From contig WALR01000125.1 of NCBI GenBank assembly GCA_015522765.1, forward strand, positions 1 through 20,062: 20,062 nt of DNA, in the 5' to 3' direction. This stretch comes from Candidatus Woesearchaeota archaeon (GTDB lineage Archaea > Nanobdellota > Nanobdellia > Woesearchaeales > WALR01). Of this stretch, positions 13,682 through 20,062 are shown one piece after another (the first letter of the stretch is position 1; every line of letters begins with the position of its first letter). A program made the translations under genes and the position numbers. A model generated the notes under the pieces. The model searched no databases and was not told the DNA's origin. It was given only the letters and a program-made list of their open reading frames with translations.

Positions 13682-14326
13682 TTAAACCGTGCTTGCTTCT
13701 GATTGAGAATTTGTGTAATTGCCCACCATCCCGGCAATATCAGCCCATTCAGAGTTGTTGATTAAAATCTTCCAGCAGCGACCCCTGCTAACGAAGAATC
13801 CCCTAATTAACGGCTTGCATCCAGAAGGGCCTGAAGAGCAGTTGGCATAGTAATCCCCGAATATGCACTGTCCACCCCCATTGGGAGGAAGAAGGCAGAT
13901 AAATGAGAGGCTCCCCGAGAAGTAGCCCCCTCCCACAGCCACAAAGTCCCTTACGAGCGAGGAGATGTTAAGCGAGCAGTTAGCAGAGTAGGAGAAGGAA
14001 TCTGCAATTCTGCCAGCCAGTGGTTTAACAGCAGAGAAGTCTGAACTTAGTATGGTAGCGGATTTTGGCATATATGCTGGAAATATAAAATGCCCTTTCT
14101 TATAACACTCGCTGAATTCTTTAACAGGTGTAAATGCAGATGAGGAGATAGCAACAGGCCCTGCCCACGGGTCAAAATAGAGCATCCTGCTATCCCCACT
14201 GTAAATCCCCTTGATAAAGAATTTTTTATCACTGGCGAAATCAGGGGAGGAACAGGAGGACAGAAACAGGGAGAGCAATACTGCAAAGATGAATAACACA
14301 AACGCTGAGTGATTTTTTCTTTTCAA
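13682..14326 (-). CDS. Predicted lipoprotein, Cys-rich, unknown function
   Basis: 214 residues. The N-terminus is KRKNH followed by a hydrophobic stretch (FVLFIFAVLLSLFLSS) and a lipobox-like LSSC, so Cys at about residue 25 could be lipid-modified. The mature part has seven further cysteines (SECYK, ANCSL, FICLL, GQCIF, ANCSSGPSGCK, GRCWK), suggesting disulfides, and a few N-x-S/T sequons. The start codon is TTG at 14326, since no ATG lies upstream of the signal peptide; TGAGGGAGC about 5 nt before it is a good Shine-Dalgarno. It starts 9 nt after the rad50 stop, so it is probably the last gene of that operon. No family recognised. Confidence 0.7.
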   Translation of the reverse strand: MKRKNHSAFVLFIFAVLLSLFLSSCSSPDFASDKKFFIKGIYSGDSRMLYFDPWAGPVAISSSAFTPVKEFSECYKKGHFIFPAYMPKSATILSSDFSAVKPLAGRIADSFSYSANCSLNISSLVRDFVAVGGGYFSGSLSFICLLPPNGGGQCIFGDYYANCSSGPSGCKPLIRGFFVSRGRCWKILINNSEWADIAGMVGNYTNSQSEASTV

Positions 14327-14335
14327 GATGCTCCC

Positions 14336-16444
14336 TCACATAGCTGACTTAACATAGGCAATCCTGCTTGCGTTGTCCCTCTTCTCCACACGGATAATGC
14401 TGTCAACAAAGCTCTCCACCTTGGACTCATGGCTGACGATGATTACCTGGGTTGCATCGAGGCTGTCAAGGACATCCCTCACCTTATCGAGCTGTTCTGA
14501 GCTGAAGCCGTCTGTGGGCTCGTCAAGTATGAGTATGCTCCTTGTCTTTATGTTGCTCTCAATGGTGTTTATGACCTTATTAAGCGCCAATCGGTAGGCA
14601 AGCGCCAGACTGGTCTTCTCCCCTCCGGATAAGCCGGCTATCTCCGCGTCATAGCCGTTCTGGACGGCTAGCAGAGAGAAGTCGTCGGCAACATCAACAT
14701 CAAGTGCTTCATCGTCAACAAGCATATTGAACCACTCCCTGAATAAGGAGCTGAATGTGAAGTGGATGTTCGCCATAATCTGCTTCTCCATAAGGGATAC
14801 AACATTGATGAAATGGCTGTTAAGCCAGTGCCTGAATGCCTTAATCCTGGCTGACATCTCCTTCTTCTTTTTCATCTCCCCAATCGACTTTTTAATTGAG
14901 GCGACGGACTCCCTGAAGGCGTCAACCCTCGCATTAATTGCGGACCTCTCGCCGTAGTACTCCCTCTCCTTCGCAGAAAGCTCCTCAACCATTGCCTCCT
15001 TCTTTTTCTCACCCTCCTCGTCAAACTCGCACCCTGAGAGGAGGGCCTGATTTTCGGAGAGGGACCCCTTAAGCGCATCAATCTCTGCCTTAATAGCTGA
15101 TATGTGGGAGGTAACAACAGAAAGCCTCTTTCTCTTCTCATCAAGCAGAGAGCCATATCTCAAAAGCAGTGAGGAGGATTCCCTAATCTTCATAAGGTTC
15201 TTCTCCTTCTCCTGAAGGGAGCTAATCTCCGTGGACAATGATTTCTCCCTCTCCCTTAGAGAAGACAACTCATCCCTTACACCCATTATGATTTTATTCT
15301 GCTCCTCAAAAACCTTTTTTTTATGCTCCGGGCTGACCCTCTGGAAACATGTGGGGCAGGTGTTCAGGGTGTTAATCTTTGAGATTATCTCTTCTGAAGA
15401 AGCAATTTTTTCCTCGTAGGCGGCTATTCTGGACTTTGCATCCATAATCAGAGAGGTGGCCTCCTTAATACGCCTGCGTACAGACTCATTGGAAGAATCA
15501 ATCATCTTAAGAGAATCATCGCGCCTGAACTCAGGGGGGAGCCCCTCCCTGATGGTGCTGCTCCTGCTGACAAGCTCCTCAATCTCCCCCTTGATTGATT
15601 CCCTCTCCTTGGTGTAGGTGGAGAGCTCATTCGTCTTATTTGTGATTGAGACACTGATGGTCTCTATTTTCCTCTTTAGAGAGAGAACCCTCTCCTTCTT
15701 CTCCTTCAGCCTGCCCAGCTCCTCTTTTAATGACTTAAGTCTTGCACCAATCTTCTCTATATCCTCACTGAGAACAGCCGCCCTCTTCTTAAGGTTGGCT
15801 ATCTCCTCCTCCTTCCTTCTTAGCTCCTCCTCTTTAGCGGAGATGCCTGACGAGCCCTCATCCAAATAGGAAGCCCTGACCCTTAATGCCCTCGAGAGTA
15901 TCTCAGAATTATCAATTATCCGCTTATACCTGTCAATGCCGAATATCCTCCTTATGGTTTCGAGGCGGTCCTCTGCACTCTCGAAGATAATGGACTTCAT
16001 AGCCTCCTGAGGGGTGTAGACAGTGAACCTGTATATCAGGTCTTCACGCTTCCCAACAACTCCGCCGGGGTAGCCGAGAAGAGAGAAAACCCTTGACTTC
16101 ATCTCCACAGGGGAGAGCCTGCTCACGACACCGTCCATCACGATGGAGCAATCCCCCTGCTGAACACCTGAAGATTTCTTCTTGAGAGTCCTCTCAATGG
16201 TCACCTCCTTTGAATCAATCCTCATTTTAAGGGTTACTGAGCCCGAGGAGGCGCCGTGTCTCAGAAGCATCTTTCCCCCTTCACCCCTCTTCTTAAGTCC
16301 GAAAAGGGCAAATTCTATTGAGAGGAGAACAGTTGACTTGCCGCTTCCTATGTCCCCGCTTAGAAGGATAGAGCCCTTGGGAAACTCGATAAGCCCGTCA
16401 ACATAGCTTCTTATATTCCTCAGGTGGACAGAGAGTATCCTCAT
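14336..16444 (-). CDS. rad50: Rad50 DNA double-strand break repair ATPase (zinc-hook SMC-like)
   Basis: About 702 residues, rather short for Rad50 (often 850-900), so the coiled-coil arms are shorter. N-lobe MRILSVHLRNIRSY and Walker A GDIGSGKST (about 31-39). Two long coiled-coil arms flank a zinc hook CPTC (about 363-366). The C-lobe has the ABC signature LSGGEKTSLALAYRLALNKV (about 604-623) and Walker B SILILDEPTDGFSSEQ (about 636). It works with the nuclease Mre11 in end processing, but no mre11 is in the window. The frame opens at ATG 16465 overlapping the ftsY stop (TAATG), but ATG 16444 matches the usual Rad50 start; neither has a clear Shine-Dalgarno. Confidence 0.92.
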   Translation of the reverse strand: MRILSVHLRNIRSYVDGLIEFPKGSILLSGDIGSGKSTVLLSIEFALFGLKKRGEGGKMLLRHGASSGSVTLKMRIDSKEVTIERTLKKKSSGVQQGDCSIVMDGVVSRLSPVEMKSRVFSLLGYPGGVVGKREDLIYRFTVYTPQEAMKSIIFESAEDRLETIRRIFGIDRYKRIIDNSEILSRALRVRASYLDEGSSGISAKEEELRRKEEEIANLKKRAAVLSEDIEKIGARLKSLKEELGRLKEKKERVLSLKRKIETISVSITNKTNELSTYTKERESIKGEIEELVSRSSTIREGLPPEFRRDDSLKMIDSSNESVRRRIKEATSLIMDAKSRIAAYEEKIASSEEIISKINTLNTCPTCFQRVSPEHKKKVFEEQNKIIMGVRDELSSLREREKSLSTEISSLQEKEKNLMKIRESSSLLLRYGSLLDEKRKRLSVVTSHISAIKAEIDALKGSLSENQALLSGCEFDEEGEKKKEAMVEELSAKEREYYGERSAINARVDAFRESVASIKKSIGEMKKKKEMSARIKAFRHWLNSHFINVVSLMEKQIMANIHFTFSSLFREWFNMLVDDEALDVDVADDFSLLAVQNGYDAEIAGLSGGEKTSLALAYRLALNKVINTIESNIKTRSILILDEPTDGFSSEQLDKVRDVLDSLDATQVIIVSHESKVESFVDSIIRVEKRDNASRIAYVKSAM

Positions 16445-16464
16445 TTTAAGCTGCCTATTACACA

Positions 16465-17571
16465 TTAAAGCTGAATAGAGGAGAGCACAACATCAGCATC
16501 AAATACCTCCAAGTCATCATAACCCTGGCCAGTGCCCACATAGAGGATGGGCTTTTTTATGGTATAGCTCAGCGAGAGAGCTGCACCCCCCCTCTCGTCA
16601 ACATCCATCTTTGTGAGGACGACGCCGTCAATATTAATTGCTGAGTTAAACATCCTCGCCTGCTCTACGCAGTCATTTCCCGCTATTGACTCGCCGACAA
16701 AAAGGGTTAAGTCCGGCTTGGATATGCGAATCACCTTCTTAAGCTCTTCCATCAGGTTTATATTGCTATGAAGCCTGCCCGCTGTATCTATAAGGACGAC
16801 AGGAATCTTTCTTGAGGATGCATGGCTGATTGCATCATAGGCAACCGCGGCTGCGTCACTTCCGTAATCATGCTTTATAAGCTTAAATTTCACATTTTTT
16901 GAGTGCTCCTCCAGCTGTTGTATGGAAGCGGCCCTGAATGTGTCTGCGGCAGCGACGACCACATCAAGAGAATTCTTAATAAGGAGATTGGCAAACTTAA
17001 CTAATGTAGTGGTTTTCCCGCCCCCGTTTATCCCCACAAAACAAATAACAACAGGGCTCTTCTCCTTCATCTTATCCCTTACAAAGGATACTATGTCAAA
17101 GTCGGAGTGAGAAACAACCTCTTTTATGCTCTTGTTGAGCGACTCTGTAATCACCCTTCCTATGTCCCCTATCTTTATGGAGGAGCCCACAAGGACGCTT
17201 TTCAGGTCGTCCTTTATCTTATTAATAACATCAAGGGCGACATTATTCTCCATTAGCGCTATCTCCATCTCCCAAAACAGCTCGTCAAATTTCTTCTCTG
17301 ATATTTTCTTTGTAAGAACATGCCTGCCCACCTTCCTCAGCAGGCCTCCTCCTTTCTTCTCAAAGCTGTCACCGGCCGGCCGGACCTTCTGGGGCGGCTT
17401 TTCCACTGGTTCAGGGCTCTCTTCTGCTGCTTCTGCTGCTTCTGCTTTCTCCTGCCGAGTAGGAGCCTCATACACTTCCTGCGATTCCCCAGGCTCTTCA
17501 ACCTCCTCCTCGCTCTTGTGTTTTATCGTGTCAATTGCGGACTTTATCTTTTCTTTTAGAAATTTAAACAA
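16465..17571 (-). CDS. ftsY: Signal recognition particle receptor FtsY (SRP54-type GTPase)
   Basis: About 368 residues. It is the membrane receptor that docks SRP-ribosome complexes and pairs its NG GTPase domain with SRP54. The N-terminal part has an amphipathic start (MFKFLKEKIKSAIDTIKHK) then an acidic Glu/Pro/Ala-rich linker to about residue 75. The NG domain shows G1 GINGGGKTTT (about 178), DTFRAASIQQLEEH (about 212), DTAGR (about 260), TKMDVDERGGAALS (about 320) and the closing GTGQGYDDLEVFD. The frame runs to GTG 17583, but GGGTGGTGG there works as a Shine-Dalgarno for TTG 17571, which gives the usual FtsY start. It follows pfdA, a common archaeal linkage, and overlaps the possible rad50 start. 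Confidence 0.95.
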   Translation of the reverse strand: MFKFLKEKIKSAIDTIKHKSEEEVEEPGESQEVYEAPTRQEKAEAAEAAEESPEPVEKPPQKVRPAGDSFEKKGGGLLRKVGRHVLTKKISEKKFDELFWEMEIALMENNVALDVINKIKDDLKSVLVGSSIKIGDIGRVITESLNKSIKEVVSHSDFDIVSFVRDKMKEKSPVVICFVGINGGGKTTTLVKFANLLIKNSLDVVVAAADTFRAASIQQLEEHSKNVKFKLIKHDYGSDAAAVAYDAISHASSRKIPVVLIDTAGRLHSNINLMEELKKVIRISKPDLTLFVGESIAGNDCVEQARMFNSAINIDGVVLTKMDVDERGGAALSLSYTIKKPILYVGTGQGYDDLEVFDADVVLSSIQL

Positions 17572-17593
17572 ATAAACCACCACCCAAAAGAGT

Positions 17594-17613
17594 TAATATA
17601 TTATATATTATAC
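17594..17613 (-). promoter_or_regulatory. AT-rich promoter-like element before ftsY
   Basis: The minus strand reads TGTATAATATATAATATATT between the pfdA stop and the ftsY start. It contains several overlapping TATA-like sequences. A start about 25 nt downstream would fall near 17577-17583, giving ftsY-rad50-lipoprotein its own short-leader or leaderless promoter besides read-through from prs-pfdA. Confidence 0.5.
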
Positions 17614-17617
17614 ATGG

Positions 17618-18043
17618 TTATACACGCCCGGTGCTCATGGCAACATCCTTCTGGAGCATCTCAAACCTGGCAGATGTCTTCTTAAATTCCTCTATGAGGC
17701 TCTCCCTTAACTTTGTCAGCTCATCAAACTGGGAGAGAAGTAATCCACGGGTGTCCCTCACATTTTTCTCAACAACAACATCTGCGCCCACATTGACAAC
17801 TAATGACTCTGTGTCGAGGAGCCTTGCCTTTGCGTATATTCCAGGGGCGAGATTAACGAGAGTCTCCGAGCCTGCAGACACCCCTGAGAATTCGTCAAGG
17901 GCGGCGATGATTGCATTAACATCCTCCAGCTGCGACTCAAGGGTTTCAATCTGCTTTTTTATAACATCAAGCTGGCTCGCGTATAACTGGAGGGCGGAAT
18001 ACTTCTTATTAAGGGTTGCATTATCAGTTTCAACAGCACTCAT
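17618..18043 (-). CDS. pfdA: Prefoldin subunit alpha
   Basis: 141 residues. Prefoldin is a hexameric chaperone that hands unfolded proteins to the thermosome. The sequence shows the alpha-class layout: N-terminal coiled coil (LNKKYSALQLYASQLDVIKKQIETLE, residues 11-36), a central beta-hairpin region (LVNLAPGIYAKARLLDTESLVVNVGADVVVEKN) and a C-terminal coiled coil (about 100-135). ATG 18043 is used; GGTGA at the end of prs lies about 7 nt upstream. It is 7 nt after the prs stop. In many archaea pfdA lies directly before ftsY, as here. Confidence 0.93.
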   Translation of the reverse strand: MSAVETDNATLNKKYSALQLYASQLDVIKKQIETLESQLEDVNAIIAALDEFSGVSAGSETLVNLAPGIYAKARLLDTESLVVNVGADVVVEKNVRDTRGLLLSQFDELTKLRESLIEEFKKTSARFEMLQKDVAMSTGRV

Positions 18044-18050
18044 ATATCAT

Positions 18051-19037
18051 TCACCTTCTCTTCTTCACATCTTTCCTTTTAATAATATTGCCATAGAGCT
18101 TCTCCATCATAATCCCCATGGGCTGCCTGCTGTATATCTTTTGTATTGAGCGGGATATCATGCCTGATATTGAGACCACCTTCACAATCTTTGAGGGTGA
18201 GGAGAGGGGGATGGAGTCGGTTATCACAACCTCGTCAATAGGAGAATTTTCAAGCCTCCTTATCGCATTAGAGGAGAAAAGACCGTGAGTAGCGACTGCG
18301 TATATCCTTTTGGCGCCCCTCTTTTTTATCTCCCTTGCCGCAAGGGTTATTGAACCTGCAGTGTCGATTATGTCATCGACAATAACTGCATCGCGCCCCT
18401 TCACATTTCCTATAATCTCGACGAGCTTAACCTTGTTATGCTCACTTCTTCTCTTAAACACTATGGCGAGGTTTCCTCCCAAGAGCTCTATGAACCTTCT
18501 CGCACGGGTGACGCCCCCGGAGTCAGGGGAGACAATGACAGGATTTTTGAGGTTCTTCTTAAGGAGGTATGAAACAAGGACAGGCCTTGCCTCAAGGTTG
18601 TCCCAGGGCCCGTCGAAGAAACCCTGAATCTGCTCAACATGGAGGTCAAATGTGACTATCCTGTCAACGCCTGCCTGCTTAATCATGTCGGTGACAAGCC
18701 TCGCGCTTATTGGCTCCCTCGGCAGCGCCTTTCTGTCCTGGCGGGAATAGCCGTAATAGGGGATGACAGCAGTAATTTCATGGGCAGACGCCCTCTTAAG
18801 TGCGTCGGTGATTATCAAAAGCTCCATGAGGTTTTCATTAACCGGCGGGCAGGTCGGCTGGAGTATGAAAACATCGCAGCCCCTTACACTCTCAAGAACC
18901 CTTACATATATCTCTCCGTCCTTAAATTTCTCGACGGTGAGAGGCGTCACTCCAACACCTATCCTCTGGGAGACGCTCTTCGCAAGGGCAGGATTCGCAT
19001 TTCCTGCAAGAAATTTTATGTGCCTCTTGTTCTGCAT
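18051..19037 (-). CDS. prs: Ribose-phosphate pyrophosphokinase (PRPP synthetase), bacterial class I-like
   Basis: 328 residues. It makes PRPP from ribose 5-phosphate and ATP for nucleotide, histidine and tryptophan synthesis. Visible sites are FKDGEIYVRVLESVRG (about 38-53), QPTCPPVNENLMELL, the ATP-binding loop GYSRQDRK (about 96-103), FDLHVEQIQGFFD (about 130-142), SPDSGG, and the PRPP loop VDDIIDTAGS (about 216-225). These motifs and the length resemble bacterial class I enzymes (about 315 residues) rather than the shorter archaeal type (about 285). GAGGGGGTT lies before ATG 19037, with a TATA box further up. The C-terminus is basic (KRKDVKKRR). It precedes pfdA in one transcription unit. 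Confidence 0.95.
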   Translation of the reverse strand: MQNKRHIKFLAGNANPALAKSVSQRIGVGVTPLTVEKFKDGEIYVRVLESVRGCDVFILQPTCPPVNENLMELLIITDALKRASAHEITAVIPYYGYSRQDRKALPREPISARLVTDMIKQAGVDRIVTFDLHVEQIQGFFDGPWDNLEARPVLVSYLLKKNLKNPVIVSPDSGGVTRARRFIELLGGNLAIVFKRRSEHNKVKLVEIIGNVKGRDAVIVDDIIDTAGSITLAAREIKKRGAKRIYAVATHGLFSSNAIRRLENSPIDEVVITDSIPLSSPSKIVKVVSISGMISRSIQKIYSRQPMGIMMEKLYGNIIKRKDVKKRR

Positions 19038-19100
19038 TTTAACCCCCTCTAATCCTCCGGTGGCTCCTTTATGAGCTAATATTTTTAGAAGAGTTTTTTA

Positions 19101-19109
19101 ATATTTAAA
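19101..19109 (-). promoter_or_regulatory. TATA box for prs-pfdA
   Basis: The minus strand reads TTTAAATAT with CC just upstream. The predicted start is near 19079, giving a leader of about 42 nt that contains the GAGGGGG Shine-Dalgarno of prs. Confidence 0.55.
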
Positions 19110-19132
19110 GGTTTGGAATAGAAGAAAAGAAA
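19110..19132 (-). terminator. Pyrimidine-rich tract after scpA, possible terminator
   Basis: Directly after the scpA stop the minus strand is rich in T and C (GATTTCTTTTCTTCTATTCC). Archaeal termination often needs only T-rich stretches. It fits the end of scpA just before the prs promoter. Confidence 0.35.
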
Positions 19133-19930
19133 TCAGCTGTTCATAAGGTGTATCTCTATCTCCCCAAAGCTCTCCTCCTGCATGAGATTAACCCTCTGCT
19201 GGCTGTCTAGGTGGAGAAGGGGGATGAATGTGAACACCTTATCTTCCCTCGTGCCTGTACGGAGAAGCTTTGAGAATGTGAGCGTACTAGCCATGTTTCC
19301 TGAGTAGTACTCCTTAACCCTCCTGTAGATGTCCTCGATAATCAGGGAGATGTCAACCCCTTTCTTATTGAGATTGAAGCTGTGTAAGACCCTCTTTTTT
19401 GGGGGCCTCCTGTACTGCACCTCAAGCGCCTTCTCAAGGGCATTGACAAGGTCGTATACAGACACCTTACGCTTCCTCGGCTGGGGGATCCTGGGCATAA
19501 TTGGCTGTTTAATCCTTGATGAATCCCTATAATTGGCTCCCCCCTCATCATAATCCTCCTCGAGAGAGTCGTAAAAGTCCTCATCAGAGTTCTCTGTTTC
19601 TGCAAGCAGCCTGTCAAGCTCGAGTATGTCCTCTGAAACGAACCTCTTGGACTTCAGTCTAAGCAGTATTGCTGCTGCGAGGATTGCTTTTCCCGGGACG
19701 GTGAGGTCCATCTCTTTAAGTTTTCCGAGGATTTTTATGAAGCGGTTGGCGATAAGGGAGATGTCAATGTCCCAGGGGTTCATCTGCTCGCTCTTAACAA
19801 GCTCAAATATTATTGACTGCCAGTGTATCTCCCTCTTTTTAAATATGGCATCAAAGAGTGTTTTTTGAGGGTCTTCCCCGATGAATGAGCCCGGAAGCGA
19901 GGAGTCCTTTTTAACTGATAGCAATGTCAT
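19133..19930 (-). CDS. scpA: Segregation and condensation protein A (kleisin ScpA)
   Basis: About 265 residues. ScpA is the kleisin that bridges the SMC dimer heads in chromosome organisation. Visible parts: an N-terminal domain HWQSIIFELVKSEQMNPWDIDISLIANRFI, the DLTVPGKAILAAAILLRLKSKR segment typical of ScpA, an acidic linker (ENSDEDFYDSLEEDYDEG), and a C-terminal winged-helix-like region (FTFIPLLHLDSQQRVNLMQEESFGEIEIHL). The frame stays open to 20056, but a TATA box lies about 26 nt before ATG 19930, and the upstream residues do not look like ScpA. A leaderless mRNA starting at 19930 is the simplest reading. No smc or scpB is visible in the window. Confidence 0.9.
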   Translation of the reverse strand: MTLLSVKKDSSLPGSFIGEDPQKTLFDAIFKKREIHWQSIIFELVKSEQMNPWDIDISLIANRFIKILGKLKEMDLTVPGKAILAAAILLRLKSKRFVSEDILELDRLLAETENSDEDFYDSLEEDYDEGGANYRDSSRIKQPIMPRIPQPRKRKVSVYDLVNALEKALEVQYRRPPKKRVLHSFNLNKKGVDISLIIEDIYRRVKEYYSGNMASTLTFSKLLRTGTREDKVFTFIPLLHLDSQQRVNLMQEESFGEIEIHLMNS

Positions 19931-19952
19931 GAGTGTGTAATAAACTAAACTA

Positions 19953-19963
19953 GTATATAAAAT
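19953..19963 (-). promoter_or_regulatory. TATA box for scpA (leaderless arrangement)
   Basis: The minus strand reads TTTTATATACT. Its centre is about 27 nt from ATG 19930, so transcription should begin at or within a base or two of the start codon. Confidence 0.65.
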
Positions 19964-20002
19964 TGTCGATAGATGAGAGTTGCTTAAGGCGCGATGCCGA
20001 GA

Positions 20003-20021
20003 GAATAAAGATTGTTTATTC
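20003..20021. repeat. 7-bp inverted repeat upstream of the scpA promoter
   Basis: GAATAAA (20003-20009) and TTTATTC (20015-20021) form a perfect inverted repeat around GATTG. It lies about 40 nt upstream of the scpA TATA box, and the only coding frame over it is the unlikely N-terminal extension of scpA. It may be a regulator site or chance in AT-rich sequence. Confidence 0.3.
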
Positions 20022-20062
20022 ACTCTGCTTTTTAAAACTTTCTTTTTTACACACATTAAAAG

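Noticed and set aside
19931..20056. N-terminal extension of ScpA to 20056
   Set aside because: It crosses the TATA box and an inverted repeat, and its residues do not look like ScpA.
1..20062. CRISPR arrays, insertion sequences, rRNA genes or a defence island
   Set aside because: No regularly spaced direct repeats, transposase-like frames, or rRNA sequence were seen; apart from a few envelope proteins the genes are housekeeping.

Overview
The window is archaeal. It carries an archaeal RNA polymerase operon with split largest subunits (H, B'', B', A', A''), archaeal L30e, a two-KH NusA-like protein, S12 and S7. It also has intron-bearing tRNA genes without encoded CCA, prefoldin alpha, FtsY, Rad50, and TATA/BRE-type promoters. 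The mRNA strand is very purine-rich, arginine is mostly AGG/AGA, isoleucine is often ATA, and the tRNA stems are GC-rich; I infer a thermophile. The split B gene argues against a crenarchaeote. A short helical domain before the first membrane segment of the leftmost full gene, and a bacterial-type PRPP synthetase, would suit a DPANN-type or other deep-branching euryarchaeal lineage, but I cannot place it further.

Layout. 1-861 (minus): an exported Cys-containing protein cut by the window edge, and a single-span membrane protein that overlaps it. 952-1499 (plus): tRNA-Tyr(GTA), tRNA-Asp(GTC) and tRNA-Lys(TTT), all interrupted. 1525-10777 (plus): the tightly packed operon rpoH-rpoB''-rpoB'-rpoA'-rpoA''-rpl30e-nusA-rps12-rps7. 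10895-11944 (plus): a flippase-like polytopic membrane protein, convergent with a membrane-anchored surface protein (11971-13440, minus). 13518-13619 (minus): tRNA-Pro(GGG) with an intron. 13682-19930 (minus): scpA, then prs-pfdA-ftsY-rad50-lipoprotein in transcriptional order.

The most striking content is in the tRNA genes. tRNA-Asp and tRNA-Lys each carry two extra insertions, about 17 nt in the D-loop (near 20/21) and 20 or 14 nt in the T-loop (59/60). Removing them restores ordinary cloverleaves. Each T-loop insertion forms a bulge-helix-bulge with the T-loop bases U54-R57, and the D-loop insertions form similar but weaker structures. tRNA-Tyr and tRNA-Pro carry introns at the standard 37/38 site. 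The Asp and Lys introns resemble each other, which suggests spread between tRNA genes. No promoter is visible between tRNA-Lys and rpoH, so the polymerase and ribosomal mRNA may be released from a tRNA-headed precursor by tRNA processing.

Translation signals are mixed. Many operon genes have a GGTGA-like Shine-Dalgarno that selects an internal start, while scpA and the surface protein look leaderless (TATA about 26 nt upstream of the ATG). No mobile elements, CRISPR arrays or rRNA genes were seen, and no gene-free stretch exceeds 300 bases.
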